Assembly: GCA_947453645.1 (NCBI GenBank) | Contig: CANGHG010000002.1 | Location: 1-41,119 of the forward strand | Direction: 5' to 3' | Length of the DNA: 41,119 bases | DNA from: Comamonadaceae bacterium | GTDB lineage: Bacteria > Pseudomonadota > Gammaproteobacteria > Burkholderiales > Burkholderiaceae_C | Shown: piece by piece, positions 7,909 to 16,550 of the stretch | Position numbering within the stretch: the stretch's first letter is position 1 | How the letters are laid out: each line of letters starts with the position of its first letter | Position numbers and translations under genes: made by a program | The notes under the pieces: model-generated | What the model was told of the DNA's origin: nothing | Databases searched by the model: none | The model's input: the letters and a program-made list of their open reading frames with translations, nothing else

Positions 7909-9732
7909 TCAACCCAATTGGTAAACAGGCAGCGAGAGCAAGACATGCAAGGCGTTGCGTAAAGCGTCTTCCATGTAGCTGTCGGCTTCTTTGATGCGGC
8001 GGGTGCCCAGGTCTTGGCTGAGCATGTTGGCGATCGTGGTTTGCACCTCGGCGGGCAACTTCACCGACAAAAAGCGCTGTGCCAAGTGCGCCACCACCTC
8101 GTCGGTGGTGTTGCAGTGCGCTTGGCGCACCAGCTTGGACACATTCAGCTGCGCCGTGGCACGTTCTATGGGTTTGACCTTTTCGATGGCTTTGCGCCAA
8201 GCGTTGTAACTGGCCAAACGGGTGTTGAAGTCCTCGTCACGGTCGCCTTGGTTGGACATGGACATCTCGCCCATGGTCTTGCCCTCGGGCTTGGTGGCCG
8301 TGGTCACGTCCAAGCCTTGCGAGAGTTTGTCAGCCACGGGGTCGATTTGGTAGAGACCATTGGCCACCCGGTCGGGGGCCACAAAGTTGATGGGCGGGTA
8401 CACCGTGTCGTAAATCACATTGCCACGGGCCAGCAACAGCCCTGGCGTGATCCAACTGCGGCCGTTGGCCCAACCCGCCACGTTGGGCGGGTAGAACAAT
8501 TTTTGCCCCAGCAACTCGGATTGCTCATTGAAGTCGGGGATGCCTGGCACGGCTTGGAGTTCCATTTTTTTGTAGGTGGAGATCAGCAACTCCACTGGTG
8601 GTTTGATGCGCGTGGCCACCGATGCCGGGCTGTAAAAGTCTTTGGACAACAGCAGAGTTTGCATGAAAGCCGCGATGTCGTAACGACTGTCTCTGAGCAC
8701 TTGCCCAAGTTGCTTTTGCAGCTCGGGCGACAGCTCCTCGCGCACAAAGTAGCGGTACATCTTGCCAGCCAAAAACTCGGCGGTGACAGGTTGGGCCATC
8801 AAGATGTCAATGACCTGCTCGCCTGTGAAGCGGCCTGTTTGGTTGAGCACGGTTTTCACTTCATCATCATGCTGAGCTGGGTTGATGACGTAGGTCAGCC
8901 CTGTGTAGTTCCAACCCGTGAAGGCGCGCGCCGCCTCTTTGATGTCTTGCTCGGTGTAGTTGCCCACACCCATGGTGAACAACTCCATGATTTCACGGGC
9001 GAAGTTTTCGTTGGGTGCGCCCTTGAGGTTCACGCCTGCGTCCAAGAAGGCCAGCATGGCGGGGTCTTTGGCGACCGCCACCATCAAGTCTCGGAAATGA
9101 CCCGTGGCGTGCTGGCGGAGCAATTCGTTTTGAATTTGCAACTTGCGGTAGTCACGCACTTTTTCTTCAGTGGTTGCGAAGTGACAGTGCCAAAACAGCG
9201 TCATCTTTTCTTGAAATGGGCGTGGCGTGGTCAGCATGCGGTTGGCCCACCAATAACCCAAGCGGTGTGTTTCCAAGCGCGAGGCACGCAGCCAGTAGAG
9301 GTAGCGGTCGGCCACTTGCTGGGCTCGGCGGTTGCCATCGGGCTTGACTTTCACCCCCAGCGATTCACCCGTGGCTTTGGCCAAATCGGTGGCCGCAGGA
9401 CGCGACACAGCAAAAGGTTCCAGCCCAGCGTCGTGCGAACCTGAATCTTGAAACGGCGTGAATTTGTCGGGGGTGTGTTGATAGCGCACCAAGCTTTTCA
9501 CGGCCTGCGTGGGTGTCATCTTGGCCAAGCGCTGCACCTCTTGTGGCGTGCCACCAAAACCAGCGCGTTCCAGCAAATGCGCCGCTCGCTCGACATTCCA
9601 AGCCGAGGCCGGCAGGGGATTCAAATCGTTGACCCAGTTGGCATCCTCGGCGGAGGCGGCGTGGGTGACGCCAGTCAGTAACATCAGGCTCAAGGCCCAA
9701 GGGGCGAATGTCAATGGATACAAGGTCTTCAT
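7909..9732 (-). CDS. DUF1800 exported protein
   Basis: About 607 residues with a Sec-type signal peptide (MKTLYPLTFAPWALSL... cleaved near THAASA) and the DUF1800 body starting at AAHLLERAGFGGTP, with GYWWANRMLTT, FARELMELF-like NFAREIMELFTMGVGNY, AARAFTGW and FYPPNVAGWANGRSWI motifs. The start at 9732 is chosen because it begins the signal peptide; an in-frame ATG at 9744 and longer readings up to 9771 are possible and no ribosome site is decisive. DUF1800 and DUF1501 are encoded together and likely act together in the cell envelope. The start lies 37 bp from the divergent DUF423 gene. Confidence 0.88.
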   Translation of the reverse strand: MKTLYPLTFAPWALSLMLLTGVTHAASAEDANWVNDLNPLPASAWNVERAAHLLERAGFGGTPQEVQRLAKMTPTQAVKSLVRYQHTPDKFTPFQDSGSHDAGLEPFAVSRPAATDLAKATGESLGVKVKPDGNRRAQQVADRYLYWLRASRLETHRLGYWWANRMLTTPRPFQEKMTLFWHCHFATTEEKVRDYRKLQIQNELLRQHATGHFRDLMVAVAKDPAMLAFLDAGVNLKGAPNENFAREIMELFTMGVGNYTEQDIKEAARAFTGWNYTGLTYVINPAQHDDEVKTVLNQTGRFTGEQVIDILMAQPVTAEFLAGKMYRYFVREELSPELQKQLGQVLRDSRYDIAAFMQTLLLSKDFYSPASVATRIKPPVELLISTYKKMELQAVPGIPDFNEQSELLGQKLFYPPNVAGWANGRSWITPGLLLARGNVIYDTVYPPINFVAPDRVANGLYQIDPVADKLSQGLDVTTATKPEGKTMGEMSMSNQGDRDEDFNTRLASYNAWRKAIEKVKPIERATAQLNVSKLVRQAHCNTTDEVVAHLAQRFLSVKLPAEVQTTIANMLSQDLGTRRIKEADSYMEDALRNALHVLLSLPVYQLG

Positions 9733-9769
9733 GGAAAAAATCATAACCCTCGACCACCCCCCAGGTTTC

Positions 9770-10150
9770 ATGAAAATCGCTAGTCAAAGCCTGTTCGCTG
9801 TGGCCTGTGTGATGGGTGCAGGCTCGGTGTTGGTGGCGGCCTTGGCCGCCCACATGGGGGCTGAGTTGTCACCCGTGGCTTTGCGCTCGGTGCAGTCGGC
9901 GCTTCAGTTTCACCAAATTCACGCCCTGGCGCTCTTGGTGGTGGCCTGGATGGCCATGGGCCCCAGAGGCTGCAAAGTGCATGTGTTGAGCGGCGTGTTG
10001 TTCTTGGCGGGCTTGCTGATGTTCAGTGTGAACATCGAGTTGAACCACTTGGCAGGCCTGGACCAATTCAGGGCCGCCACGCCTTATGGCGGCATGGCGT
10101 TGGTGGCGGGTTGGCTCAGTTTGTTGCTGGCCTTGAGGTCCAAGCCCTGA
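9770..10150 (+). CDS. DUF423 small integral membrane protein (YgdD-like)
   Basis: A 126-residue protein with four hydrophobic segments and the family motifs GAGSVLVAALAAHM (about 16-29), VQSALQFHQIHALAL and a late TPYGGMALVAGW. DUF423/YgdD proteins are inner-membrane proteins without a settled function. The ATG at 9770 lies in the short divergent region shared with the DUF1800 gene and gives the usual family N terminus. Confidence 0.88.
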   Translation: MKIASQSLFAVACVMGAGSVLVAALAAHMGAELSPVALRSVQSALQFHQIHALALLVVAWMAMGPRGCKVHVLSGVLFLAGLLMFSVNIELNHLAGLDQFRAATPYGGMALVAGWLSLLLALRSKP

Positions 10151-10151
10151 G

Positions 10152-11378
10152 CTACAACCACATGGTCACACAGCCTGCGCCAATCATGGCCAGCAAACCT
10201 GCTGTGACCAGTCGACCATAAGCACGGCCACCTGAAGCAAAAGCGATGCTGGACTTGGCCACGGCACTGCTGGCCAATATGCCCATCACGCCCCAGCGCA
10301 CCGTGTCGGGTTGGTTGGTCCCTGTGACCGCCAATTGCGCCACGCTCACCGCTGCTGCATGGATCTCGGCCAAACCCACCACCCAAGATGCCACCAAGGT
10401 GCCGCTGTCACCAAACAACTGGCGCAGCCAAGCCGACAGCAGCGTCACCAAACCGATGGTGGCGGCAATGATCAAGGCATGTGAAATCTTGAAGGCGCTG
10501 GTGGCCGTGTCCACTTCGGGGGGCACATGCACATCGATTTGACGCAAACAAAACCCCGCGACCAAGATCACGGCCAGGGCGGCGCTGCTCAAGGGCAGCA
10601 GCATGGACAGCATCAGAGCTTCGGAGGTGGCACCCAACACCATCACAAACAAGAGCAATGAGGACAACACCGACAAGAGTGCAGCGGCACTGGCGGCATA
10701 CAGCAAATGCGGCTTTTCTTTCACATTGCGCCCCAAACTGACCACGCTGGCCGTGGACGACACAAAGCCCGAGAAAAAACCTGCAATGGGAAAGCCCCAG
10801 CGTGTGCCGGTGGCCCTGAACGCAATATGCCCAAACATGCCCACAGCCATCACCAACACCACGATGCGCCACAAGGCATAGGGCTTGAGCGCACCCCAAG
10901 GATCGATGGCGTGGTTGGGCAACATGGGCAAGATGACCATGGCCGCTGCCGCCAGCAGCAACACGTCCTTGAGTTCATCTTCTCGTATCAATTCACGGCC
11001 AAAGCGTCGCAAGGGCTCTTTGGCAAACAAAATGCCAGCCACCACCACCGCGATGCTGGAAGCCAAGACGGGGTTTTGCATGGCCAAACCGGCCAGCATC
11101 AAGGTCACCAAAATGGACACTTCACCTGTCATGCCCAAGCTGGTTTTGGCTGATTGCTGATAACCCACCACGGCCAAGGCACCCACCATCACCACAGCGG
11201 CCACAAAAGCTGCCATGCCTAAGTTGAAACTCACCGAACCCAGAATCGCGACCAGTGTGTGGGTGCGAATGCCCGCCATGGTTTCAACAGGTTTGTGCAG
11301 ACGTTCACGGACCGTGCCAATCATCAAGCCCAGGCCCAGTGCAGTCAGCAAACCTGTGAGGGCGTTTTCCCATTCCAT
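10152..11378 (-). CDS. MgtC/SapB family membrane protein with DUF4010 domain
   Basis: A 408-residue polytopic inner-membrane protein. The N-terminal part carries the MgtC/SapB signature (GLGLMIGTVRERLHKP then AGIRTHTLVAILG, about residues 15-50). The rest (ELKDVLLLAAAAMVILP..., GFFSGFVSSTASV, SSAVAKSSIAFASGG) matches the DUF4010 domain fused to MgtC in many proteobacteria. Function is unknown, although stand-alone MgtC modulates F-ATPase or Mg2+-limited growth. The start at 11378 is supported by AGAGG about 8 nt upstream; a longer reading to 11444 lacks support. It lies 17 nt downstream of the MFS gene on the same strand. Confidence 0.88.
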   Translation of the reverse strand: MEWENALTGLLTALGLGLMIGTVRERLHKPVETMAGIRTHTLVAILGSVSFNLGMAAFVAAVVMVGALAVVGYQQSAKTSLGMTGEVSILVTLMLAGLAMQNPVLASSIAVVVAGILFAKEPLRRFGRELIREDELKDVLLLAAAAMVILPMLPNHAIDPWGALKPYALWRIVVLVMAVGMFGHIAFRATGTRWGFPIAGFFSGFVSSTASVVSLGRNVKEKPHLLYAASAAALLSVLSSLLLFVMVLGATSEALMLSMLLPLSSAALAVILVAGFCLRQIDVHVPPEVDTATSAFKISHALIIAATIGLVTLLSAWLRQLFGDSGTLVASWVVGLAEIHAAAVSVAQLAVTGTNQPDTVRWGVMGILASSAVAKSSIAFASGGRAYGRLVTAGLLAMIGAGCVTMWL

Positions 11379-11395
11379 CGCAAACCTCTTTTCTT

Positions 11396-12688
11396 CTAAT
11401 CGTTCAAATCTTGACCGCGTGTCTCGGGCAACCAGAAATAACACACCAACAAGGCCAACAGCAGCAAGCCACTGGGGTAGACCAGGCCGATCAAAGGCAC
11501 GCCTGTTTGACTGGCAATCAAGCCCACCACATAGGGCGACAGACCGCCCATCCAGCCAGCGGCCAAGTTGTGTGGCAAACCCACGGCGGTGTAACGGGTG
11601 CGGGCATTGAACAACTCCGAGAGCAAGGCCGTTTGAGGGCCAGTCACCAGAGACACGGCCAACACCAAGATCGACATCAAACCGAACACAGCCCAGAGTT
11701 GGTCGGCCACCAGGGGCAGCAAGCTGTAAATGGGCAGCACCGCCATCAGGCCCAACAACAAACCCGACAACACAACAGGTCTGCGCCCCATGCGGTCAGA
11801 CCAAGCGCCTGCCAGGTAGGTGAGTGGAAACAGGCACAAGGTGCTGGCCATACTCAACCAACCCACGGTGACAGGGTCCATGTGCACCACGGTTTTCAAA
11901 TACACCGCGATATACACCTGGGAGCTGAAAAACAAGACGCTGCCACCTGCGGACACGCCAAAGAACAACAGCAGCATGCGAGCCCTGGTGGTGGGGTCAC
12001 GCCAGCAGTCTTTCAACGGCGATCGGCTGAGCTTGTGCTGGGTTTGCAGGTGATTGAAAACAGGCGACTCCAACAGGGCAAGACGCGCTTTGAAGCTCAG
12101 CAAAAGCAAAACGGCAGAGAGCAAAAAGGGCACACGCCATCCCCAGCTTGAAAATGCCTCGGGGCTGAGCCATGTTTGCAACAGCACGATTTGCGCGGTG
12201 GAGGCCAAGATGCCCAGACCACCCATCCACTGCAACACACTGGTAGCCGCACCTCGTTGCGCCACTGGCGCGTGCTCTGCCAAATACACATTGGCGCCGC
12301 CAATTTCACCGCCCATGGCCAAACCTTGAATCAAACGCAGGGCGAGTAACAGGCCAGTGGCCCACCAACCCCATTGGGCATGGGTGGGCAACAAGCCCAC
12401 TGCGAAGGTGGCCAGGCCCATGATCCCAATGGTGGCGATGAACACCTGCTTGCGCCCGAAACGGTCGCCATATGAGCCGAAGATTGCCGCACCAAGTGGA
12501 CGCACCACCATGCCCATGCCGAATGTGGCCAAGCTGTAGAGCATTGCTGCAACAGGGTCATCGCTGGGAAAGAAGAGCGTGGCAAAGTGAACCGCCAATG
12601 TGGCGAAGGTGAGAAAGTCGTACCACTCGATGAAAGTGCCAAAGCAGGCAGCCAAGGCAATGCGCTTGTAGTAATGAACTTCAGACAT
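11396..12688 (-). CDS. MFS transporter, metabolite:H+ symporter (MHS/ProP/ShiA-like) family
   Basis: A 430-residue 12-helix secondary transporter. Diagnostic features are FGTFIEWYDFLTFA at the first helix, SYGDRFGRKQVF between helices 2 and 3, RLIQGLAMGGEIGGANVYLAEHA, and the repeat WSDRMGRRPV after helix 8. These identify the MHS branch, whose members import small organic acids, betaine or shikimate; the substrate here is not predictable. The ATG at 12688 is preferred to an upstream TTG at 12706. The neighbouring MgtC-like gene gives no hint about its cargo. Confidence 0.9.
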   Translation of the reverse strand: MSEVHYYKRIALAACFGTFIEWYDFLTFATLAVHFATLFFPSDDPVAAMLYSLATFGMGMVVRPLGAAIFGSYGDRFGRKQVFIATIGIMGLATFAVGLLPTHAQWGWWATGLLLALRLIQGLAMGGEIGGANVYLAEHAPVAQRGAATSVLQWMGGLGILASTAQIVLLQTWLSPEAFSSWGWRVPFLLSAVLLLLSFKARLALLESPVFNHLQTQHKLSRSPLKDCWRDPTTRARMLLLFFGVSAGGSVLFFSSQVYIAVYLKTVVHMDPVTVGWLSMASTLCLFPLTYLAGAWSDRMGRRPVVLSGLLLGLMAVLPIYSLLPLVADQLWAVFGLMSILVLAVSLVTGPQTALLSELFNARTRYTAVGLPHNLAAGWMGGLSPYVVGLIASQTGVPLIGLVYPSGLLLLALLVCYFWLPETRGQDLND

Positions 12689-12782
12689 GCTTTCATTTTG
12701 ACTCAATCCGATTGCCTTGCTTTAGATCAAATGGTGTCGAGGTACTGAGCTCTACCATGCTTCGTTGTTGATCAGGTTTCTC

Positions 12783-13817
12783 ATGGCGCTCAAATTCCCA
12801 CCCTTTGAATACAAATACCTGCTGGTGCTGCTGCTCATGGGCTTGCTGGCATGGGCCACGCCTCGGTTGGTCTATGGGCCTGAAGTGCCAGTGGTCTTGG
12901 TGCGTCAAGCTGATCTGGTGCGCTCCTTGGTCGCCAGTGGTCGGGTGGTGAGTCCGCACCGGGTTGAGATTGGGGTTCAGATGACCGCGCAAGTGGCCGC
13001 AGTACCCGTGGCCGAAGGTGATCAGGTCAAGGCTGGTCAAGTCTTGATGGTCTTGGTTTCTAATGAAACCCGAGCCGCATTGAACCAGGCTTTGCACGCG
13101 CAGGCACAAGCCCAAATCCGTTGGCAGCAAATGTCGCAGTTGCAAACCCCTGTGGCCCAAGAAGTCCAACTTCAAGCTGAGTTGAATTTGGCCAATGCCA
13201 AGCGCAATGTGGAGCGCAACAGCTTGTTGTTTGGCCAGGGTTTCATCAGCGAGGCCGCCAAGGAAGATGCTGAACGCGCTTTGCAATTATCGCAATCGCA
13301 ACAACAAACAGCCCAACACCAATTGAACAGTGTTCAAGACGGCGGCTCTGAAAGGGCCGCTGCTCACGCCGCTTGGATGACCGCCCAGGCTGCCGCTCAA
13401 AGCGCACAAGCGCGTTTGGCCTACACCCAAGTGACCGCGCCCATGGCGGGCACCTTGATTGCACGTAGCGTCGACCCGCTGCGTGGCTCGGTTGAAGTCA
13501 AACTCAACGTCAGCACCCCCCCAGATTACTTGCGCCAAGACATGACCGTGTCGGTGGACATGGAAGTTGAGCGTCGCAACAACGTCTTGCTGATCCCCAT
13601 GACTGCCGTCCATGAATTGCCGTCTTTGCATCCTTGGGTGCATCTGGTGCGTGATGGTCGTGTGGTGCGCCAATCACTGGTGCTGGGCATGTCCAGTGCA
13701 GGTGTTGTTCAAGTCGTTTCAGGCTTGCGGCAAGGTGAGCAAGTGGTGTCGCCTGCCAATCCAGAACTATCCGAGCAAGCACTTGTGCGGCCAAGTGCTG
13801 TGGGCGACAAGCTGTGA
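12783..13817 (+). CDS. HlyD/MacA-like periplasmic adaptor with shortened barrel region
   Basis: A 344-residue membrane-anchored adaptor of a tripartite ABC exporter. It has one N-terminal helix (residues about 10-30), a biotinyl-lipoyl half (VVSPHRVEIGVQMTAQV, AEGDQVKAGQVL), a long alanine/glutamine-rich coiled coil (about 95-200), and the second lipoyl half YTQVTAPMAGTLIARS. It then runs directly into VDPLRGSVEVKLNV and DMTVSVDMEV. Relatives carry roughly 55-60 residues of beta-barrel between those segments, so an in-frame deletion near nt 13470 is likely. The ATG at 12783 has an AGG 8 nt upstream. The stop overlaps the permease GTG start (13814-13817), so the genes are coupled. Confidence 0.82.
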   Translation: MALKFPPFEYKYLLVLLLMGLLAWATPRLVYGPEVPVVLVRQADLVRSLVASGRVVSPHRVEIGVQMTAQVAAVPVAEGDQVKAGQVLMVLVSNETRAALNQALHAQAQAQIRWQQMSQLQTPVAQEVQLQAELNLANAKRNVERNSLLFGQGFISEAAKEDAERALQLSQSQQQTAQHQLNSVQDGGSERAAAHAAWMTAQAAAQSAQARLAYTQVTAPMAGTLIARSVDPLRGSVEVKLNVSTPPDYLRQDMTVSVDMEVERRNNVLLIPMTAVHELPSLHPWVHLVRDGRVVRQSLVLGMSSAGVVQVVSGLRQGEQVVSPANPELSEQALVRPSAVGDKL

Positions 13818-14928
13818 ACTTTGCCAGCTGGTGGCCTTTTGAAGCCATCGTGGCATTGCGATTTTTGCGCGAGGGCAAAGTTCAAACAATGTTCATCGTG
13901 GTGGGCATTGCCATTGGTGTGGCGGTCATCGTGTTCATGTCTGCCTTGCTCACAGGCTTGCAATTCAATTTCATCAAGCGCGTATTGACAGGGCAAGCCC
14001 ATATCCAGCTCATGCCCCACAAAGAAACGGTGCGATCCCTCAGGCTTGGTGCACCGAGCTCGGTGCAAGACGTCATCACCCAAGCTCCATTGCAGCGTCT
14101 GAAAAGTTTTGACCAATGGCAACAAGTTCAAACCATGGTCAGGCAGATGCCCGAGGTGCAAGTGGTCTCGCCTGCTGCGACAGGCTCGGCACTGGCGGTG
14201 CGCGGGGACGCCAGTCGTGCGGTCTCGTTGGTCGGTGTCAAGCCTGAGTTGTATTTTCAAATCGTGCCACAGGCGCTTCCAACACCCTCACAGTGGCAGG
14301 CATTTTTGACTTGGGCAACAAAGGCGCCAATGCGCGCAGTGTGTTCGTGTCCTTGCGCACCGCGCAAAGTTTGTTGGGGCTGATTGGCGGGGTGACCCTG
14401 CTGGACATCACGGTGAAAGATGTCTACGCGGCACAGGGGATCGCCCAGCAATTGAACACCTTGACGGGCTTGCAAGCAGACAGTTGGATCAAAACCAATG
14501 AGCAATTTTTCACGGCCGTGCGGGCACAAACCACGGCCAACACAGCCATTCGTTTTTTTGTGGCAATGTCGGTGGGCTTTGGCATCGCCAGTGTCTTGGT
14601 GGTCTCGGTGGTGCAGCGTTCACGAGAAATCGGCATCCTGAGAGCCATGGGCATCAGCCGTGGGCAAATACTGCGGGTGTTTTTGTTGCAAGGCGGTTTG
14701 TTGGGTTTGGGCGGTGCATTGGTGGGCACTGCCATGGGTGGCATGGCCTTGGCACTATGGCAACACTGGCAGCGCAACCCAGATGGCAGTGTCATGTTCC
14801 CCTTGAGCATGGACAGCCAATTGCTGATGCAGGCTGTGTTGTTGGCCACGCTCACGGGTTTGTTGGCGGCTTTGGCGCCTGCGCTTCGGGCCGCACGTCT
14901 AGACCCTGTTGTCGCCATTCGAGGTTGA
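13814..14928 (+). pseudogene. MacB/FtsX-type ABC permease, frameshifted with internal deletion
   Basis: The gene begins at a GTG overlapping the adaptor stop. Its 5' part is a normal first transmembrane segment and periplasmic domain (ALRFLREGKVQTMFIVVGIAIG, SLVGVKPELYFQIV). Near nt 14270-14290 the reading frame changes: the continuation in another frame resumes at NTLTVAGIFDLGNKG and runs through [26 protein letters not shown] and [19 protein letters not shown] to 14928. Besides the shift, about 40 residues expected between the two parts are absent. The 5' frame alone would end at 14383 with unrelated residues. Either a real disruption or an assembly error; as written the protein cannot be made intact. 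Confidence 0.82.
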
Positions 14929-15677
14929 TGCTGATGCATGTTGCCGCCACACCCATCGTGAATTTGCAAGCCATCCACAAGTCGTTCAATCGGGGTGAGT
15001 TCAATGAGACCGAGGTTTTGCACGGCATTGATTTGCAACTCCAAGCGGGTGAATTTTGTGCCGTGGTCGGTCCCTCGGGTTCTGGCAAAAGCACCTTGCT
15101 CAATTTGGTTGGCTTGCTTGACAGGCCCACACAAGGTCAATTGCAAATTGCAGGGCAAGAAACCACCTTGCTCGTCGACAGTCACCTCACGCATCTGAGA
15201 GGTCACAGCATTGGTTTTGTGTTCCAACACCACCACCTGATCAGCGCATTCACTGCGGTTGAAAACGTCATGCTGCCCATGATGGCCGATCGTGGTTTCA
15301 CCACCAAGGCCATGTATGACCGGGCGGTGGGTTTGCTCGACAGCGTGGGTTTGCTGCCTTGGCTGAATTCGCCTGCCGCACGCCTGTCGGGAGGGCAGCA
15401 GCAACGGGTGGCGGTGGCCAGGGCCTTGGCCATGTCGCCTGTGTTGATCTTGGCGGATGAGCCCACAGGCAACTTGGACACCAAAAGTGCTGATGCTGTG
15501 TTTGAGTTGCTGCGCGGCGTGTCGCAACACCAAGGCACCAGTGTTTTGTTTGTCACCCACAACCCCTTGCTGTCGGCGCGTTGCGACCGAACCATTGAGG
15601 TGGTGGACGGGCGTATCAGTCAGGTTGAAGTCACACTGGCCATGTCCAATCAAGATGTCCCTTTCAGGAGAAGTTGA
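14928..15677 (+). CDS. ABC transporter ATPase, LolD/MacB type
   Basis: A 249-residue nucleotide-binding subunit with Walker [10 protein letters not shown] (48-56), Q-loop VFQHHHL (from 99), signature [15 protein letters not shown] (153-167), Walker [14 protein letters not shown] (172-184) and the switch histidine in FVTHN. The E-P-T-G-N-L-D string is typical of the LolD/MacB/FtsE group, matching the adaptor and permease upstream. The ATG at 14928 overlaps the permease stop; an ATG at 14934 sits 9 nt after GAGG and may be the true start. Its stop overlaps the next gene's ATG. It appears intact although its permease is broken. Confidence 0.93.
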   Translation: MLMHVAATPIVNLQAIHKSFNRGEFNETEVLHGIDLQLQAGEFCAVVGPSGSGKSTLLNLVGLLDRPTQGQLQIAGQETTLLVDSHLTHLRGHSIGFVFQHHHLISAFTAVENVMLPMMADRGFTTKAMYDRAVGLLDSVGLLPWLNSPAARLSGGQQQRVAVARALAMSPVLILADEPTGNLDTKSADAVFELLRGVSQHQGTSVLFVTHNPLLSARCDRTIEVVDGRISQVEVTLAMSNQDVPFRRS

Positions 15678-16066
15678 TGATAAAAAGACGCTTATGGATC
15701 TTGAGCGCTTGTTGCTTGACCAGCCTGGCCCTGGCGGCCACCCCCGAGGAGATGCTCGCCGAGTTCAGCAAGGCTTCAGGGCAAAAAGCACAAGCTGATA
15801 AGGGCCAGGTGTTCTTCACCACCACCCACGGCAAAGAGTGGTCGTGCAGCACCTGCCACACCAAACAGCCCACGGTGGAGGGGCAACACGCTTCCACCCA
15901 CAAAGTCATTTCGCCCTTGGCCCCTGCAGCCAACCCCAAGCGCTTCACCGATGCCGCCAAAACCGAAAAATGGTTCAGGCGCAACTGCAACGATGTGCTG
16001 GGCCGCGAATGCAATGCGAATGAAAAAGCCGATGTCTTGGCTTGGCTCATCACCCTCAAACCCTGA
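15677..16066 (+). CDS. SHP-type oxygen-binding monoheme cytochrome c (DUF1924)
   Basis: A 129-residue exported cytochrome. A signal peptide ([20 protein letters not shown]) is followed by one heme site CSTCH (57-61). The later FRRNCNDVLGRECNANEKAD segment matches sphaeroides heme protein (SHP), in which an asparagine is the displaceable sixth heme ligand next to a disulphide; Asn103 with Cys104 and Cys112 are the likely counterparts. SHP binds O2 and NO in its reduced form. The ATG overlaps the ATPase stop (TGATG, 15675-15679) with AGGAG 6 nt upstream. The diheme cytochrome and cytochrome b genes that normally accompany SHP follow. Confidence 0.88.
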   Translation: MIKRRLWILSACCLTSLALAATPEEMLAEFSKASGQKAQADKGQVFFTTTHGKEWSCSTCHTKQPTVEGQHASTHKVISPLAPAANPKRFTDAAKTEKWFRRNCNDVLGRECNANEKADVLAWLITLKP

Positions 16067-16082
16067 ACTCTGAAAGCAGATC

Positions 16083-16550
16083 ATGAAGATTTTCAAAACC
16101 AGTGTGCTCATGTTGTGTGGCTTGGCAGCGCTGCAATCCGCATTAGCAGACGGTGTCAAGCGAGCCCCCGTGTTGGACACCTACACCCAAGAGTGCGCCA
16201 GTTGCCACATGGCTTATGCACCGGCCTTGCTGCCTGCTGCTTCTTGGCAACGCATCATGGCTTCCCTGAGCAAGCACTACGGTGTGGATGCTTCATTGGA
16301 CGCCACCACGCAAAAGAAGATTGGCACTTGGCTGAGCGACAACGCCGCCACTGGCAAACGCACCAGCCTGGAACCGCCCAAAGACCGCATCACCCAAAGC
16401 GACTGGTTTTTGCGCAAGCACAACAGCCATGAAGTAGCCCCATCAGTATGGAAGCGAGCCTCGGTGGGCAGCCCATCCAATTGCAACGCCTGCCATCCCA
16501 AAGCAGCGCAGGGGGACTTTGAGGAAGACCAAGTGAGGATTCCAAAATGA
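16083..16550 (+). CDS. DHC-type diheme cytochrome c
   Basis: A 155-residue exported protein with a signal peptide ending near ALA-DGV (about 22) and two heme-attachment motifs, CASCH (38-42) and CNACH (134-138). The spacing and the intervening WLSDNAAT, WFLRKHNSHEV sequence fit DHC, the diheme cytochrome that reduces SHP in Rhodobacter sphaeroides. It should shuttle electrons in the periplasm between the membrane cytochrome b and SHP. It starts 16 nt after the SHP gene and its stop overlaps the next ATG by 4 bp. Confidence 0.9.
   Translation: MKIFKTSVLMLCGLAALQSALADGVKRAPVLDTYTQECASCHMAYAPALLPAASWQRIMASLSKHYGVDASLDATTQKKIGTWLSDNAATGKRTSLEPPKDRITQSDWFLRKHNSHEVAPSVWKRASVGSPSNCNACHPKAAQGDFEEDQVRIPK

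Noticed and set aside
8014-9444. 476-residue plus-strand frame opposite the DUF1800 gene
   Set aside because: Antisense to conserved DUF1800 motifs, with a His- and Gly-rich sequence lacking any recognisable domain; it is a shadow of codon bias.
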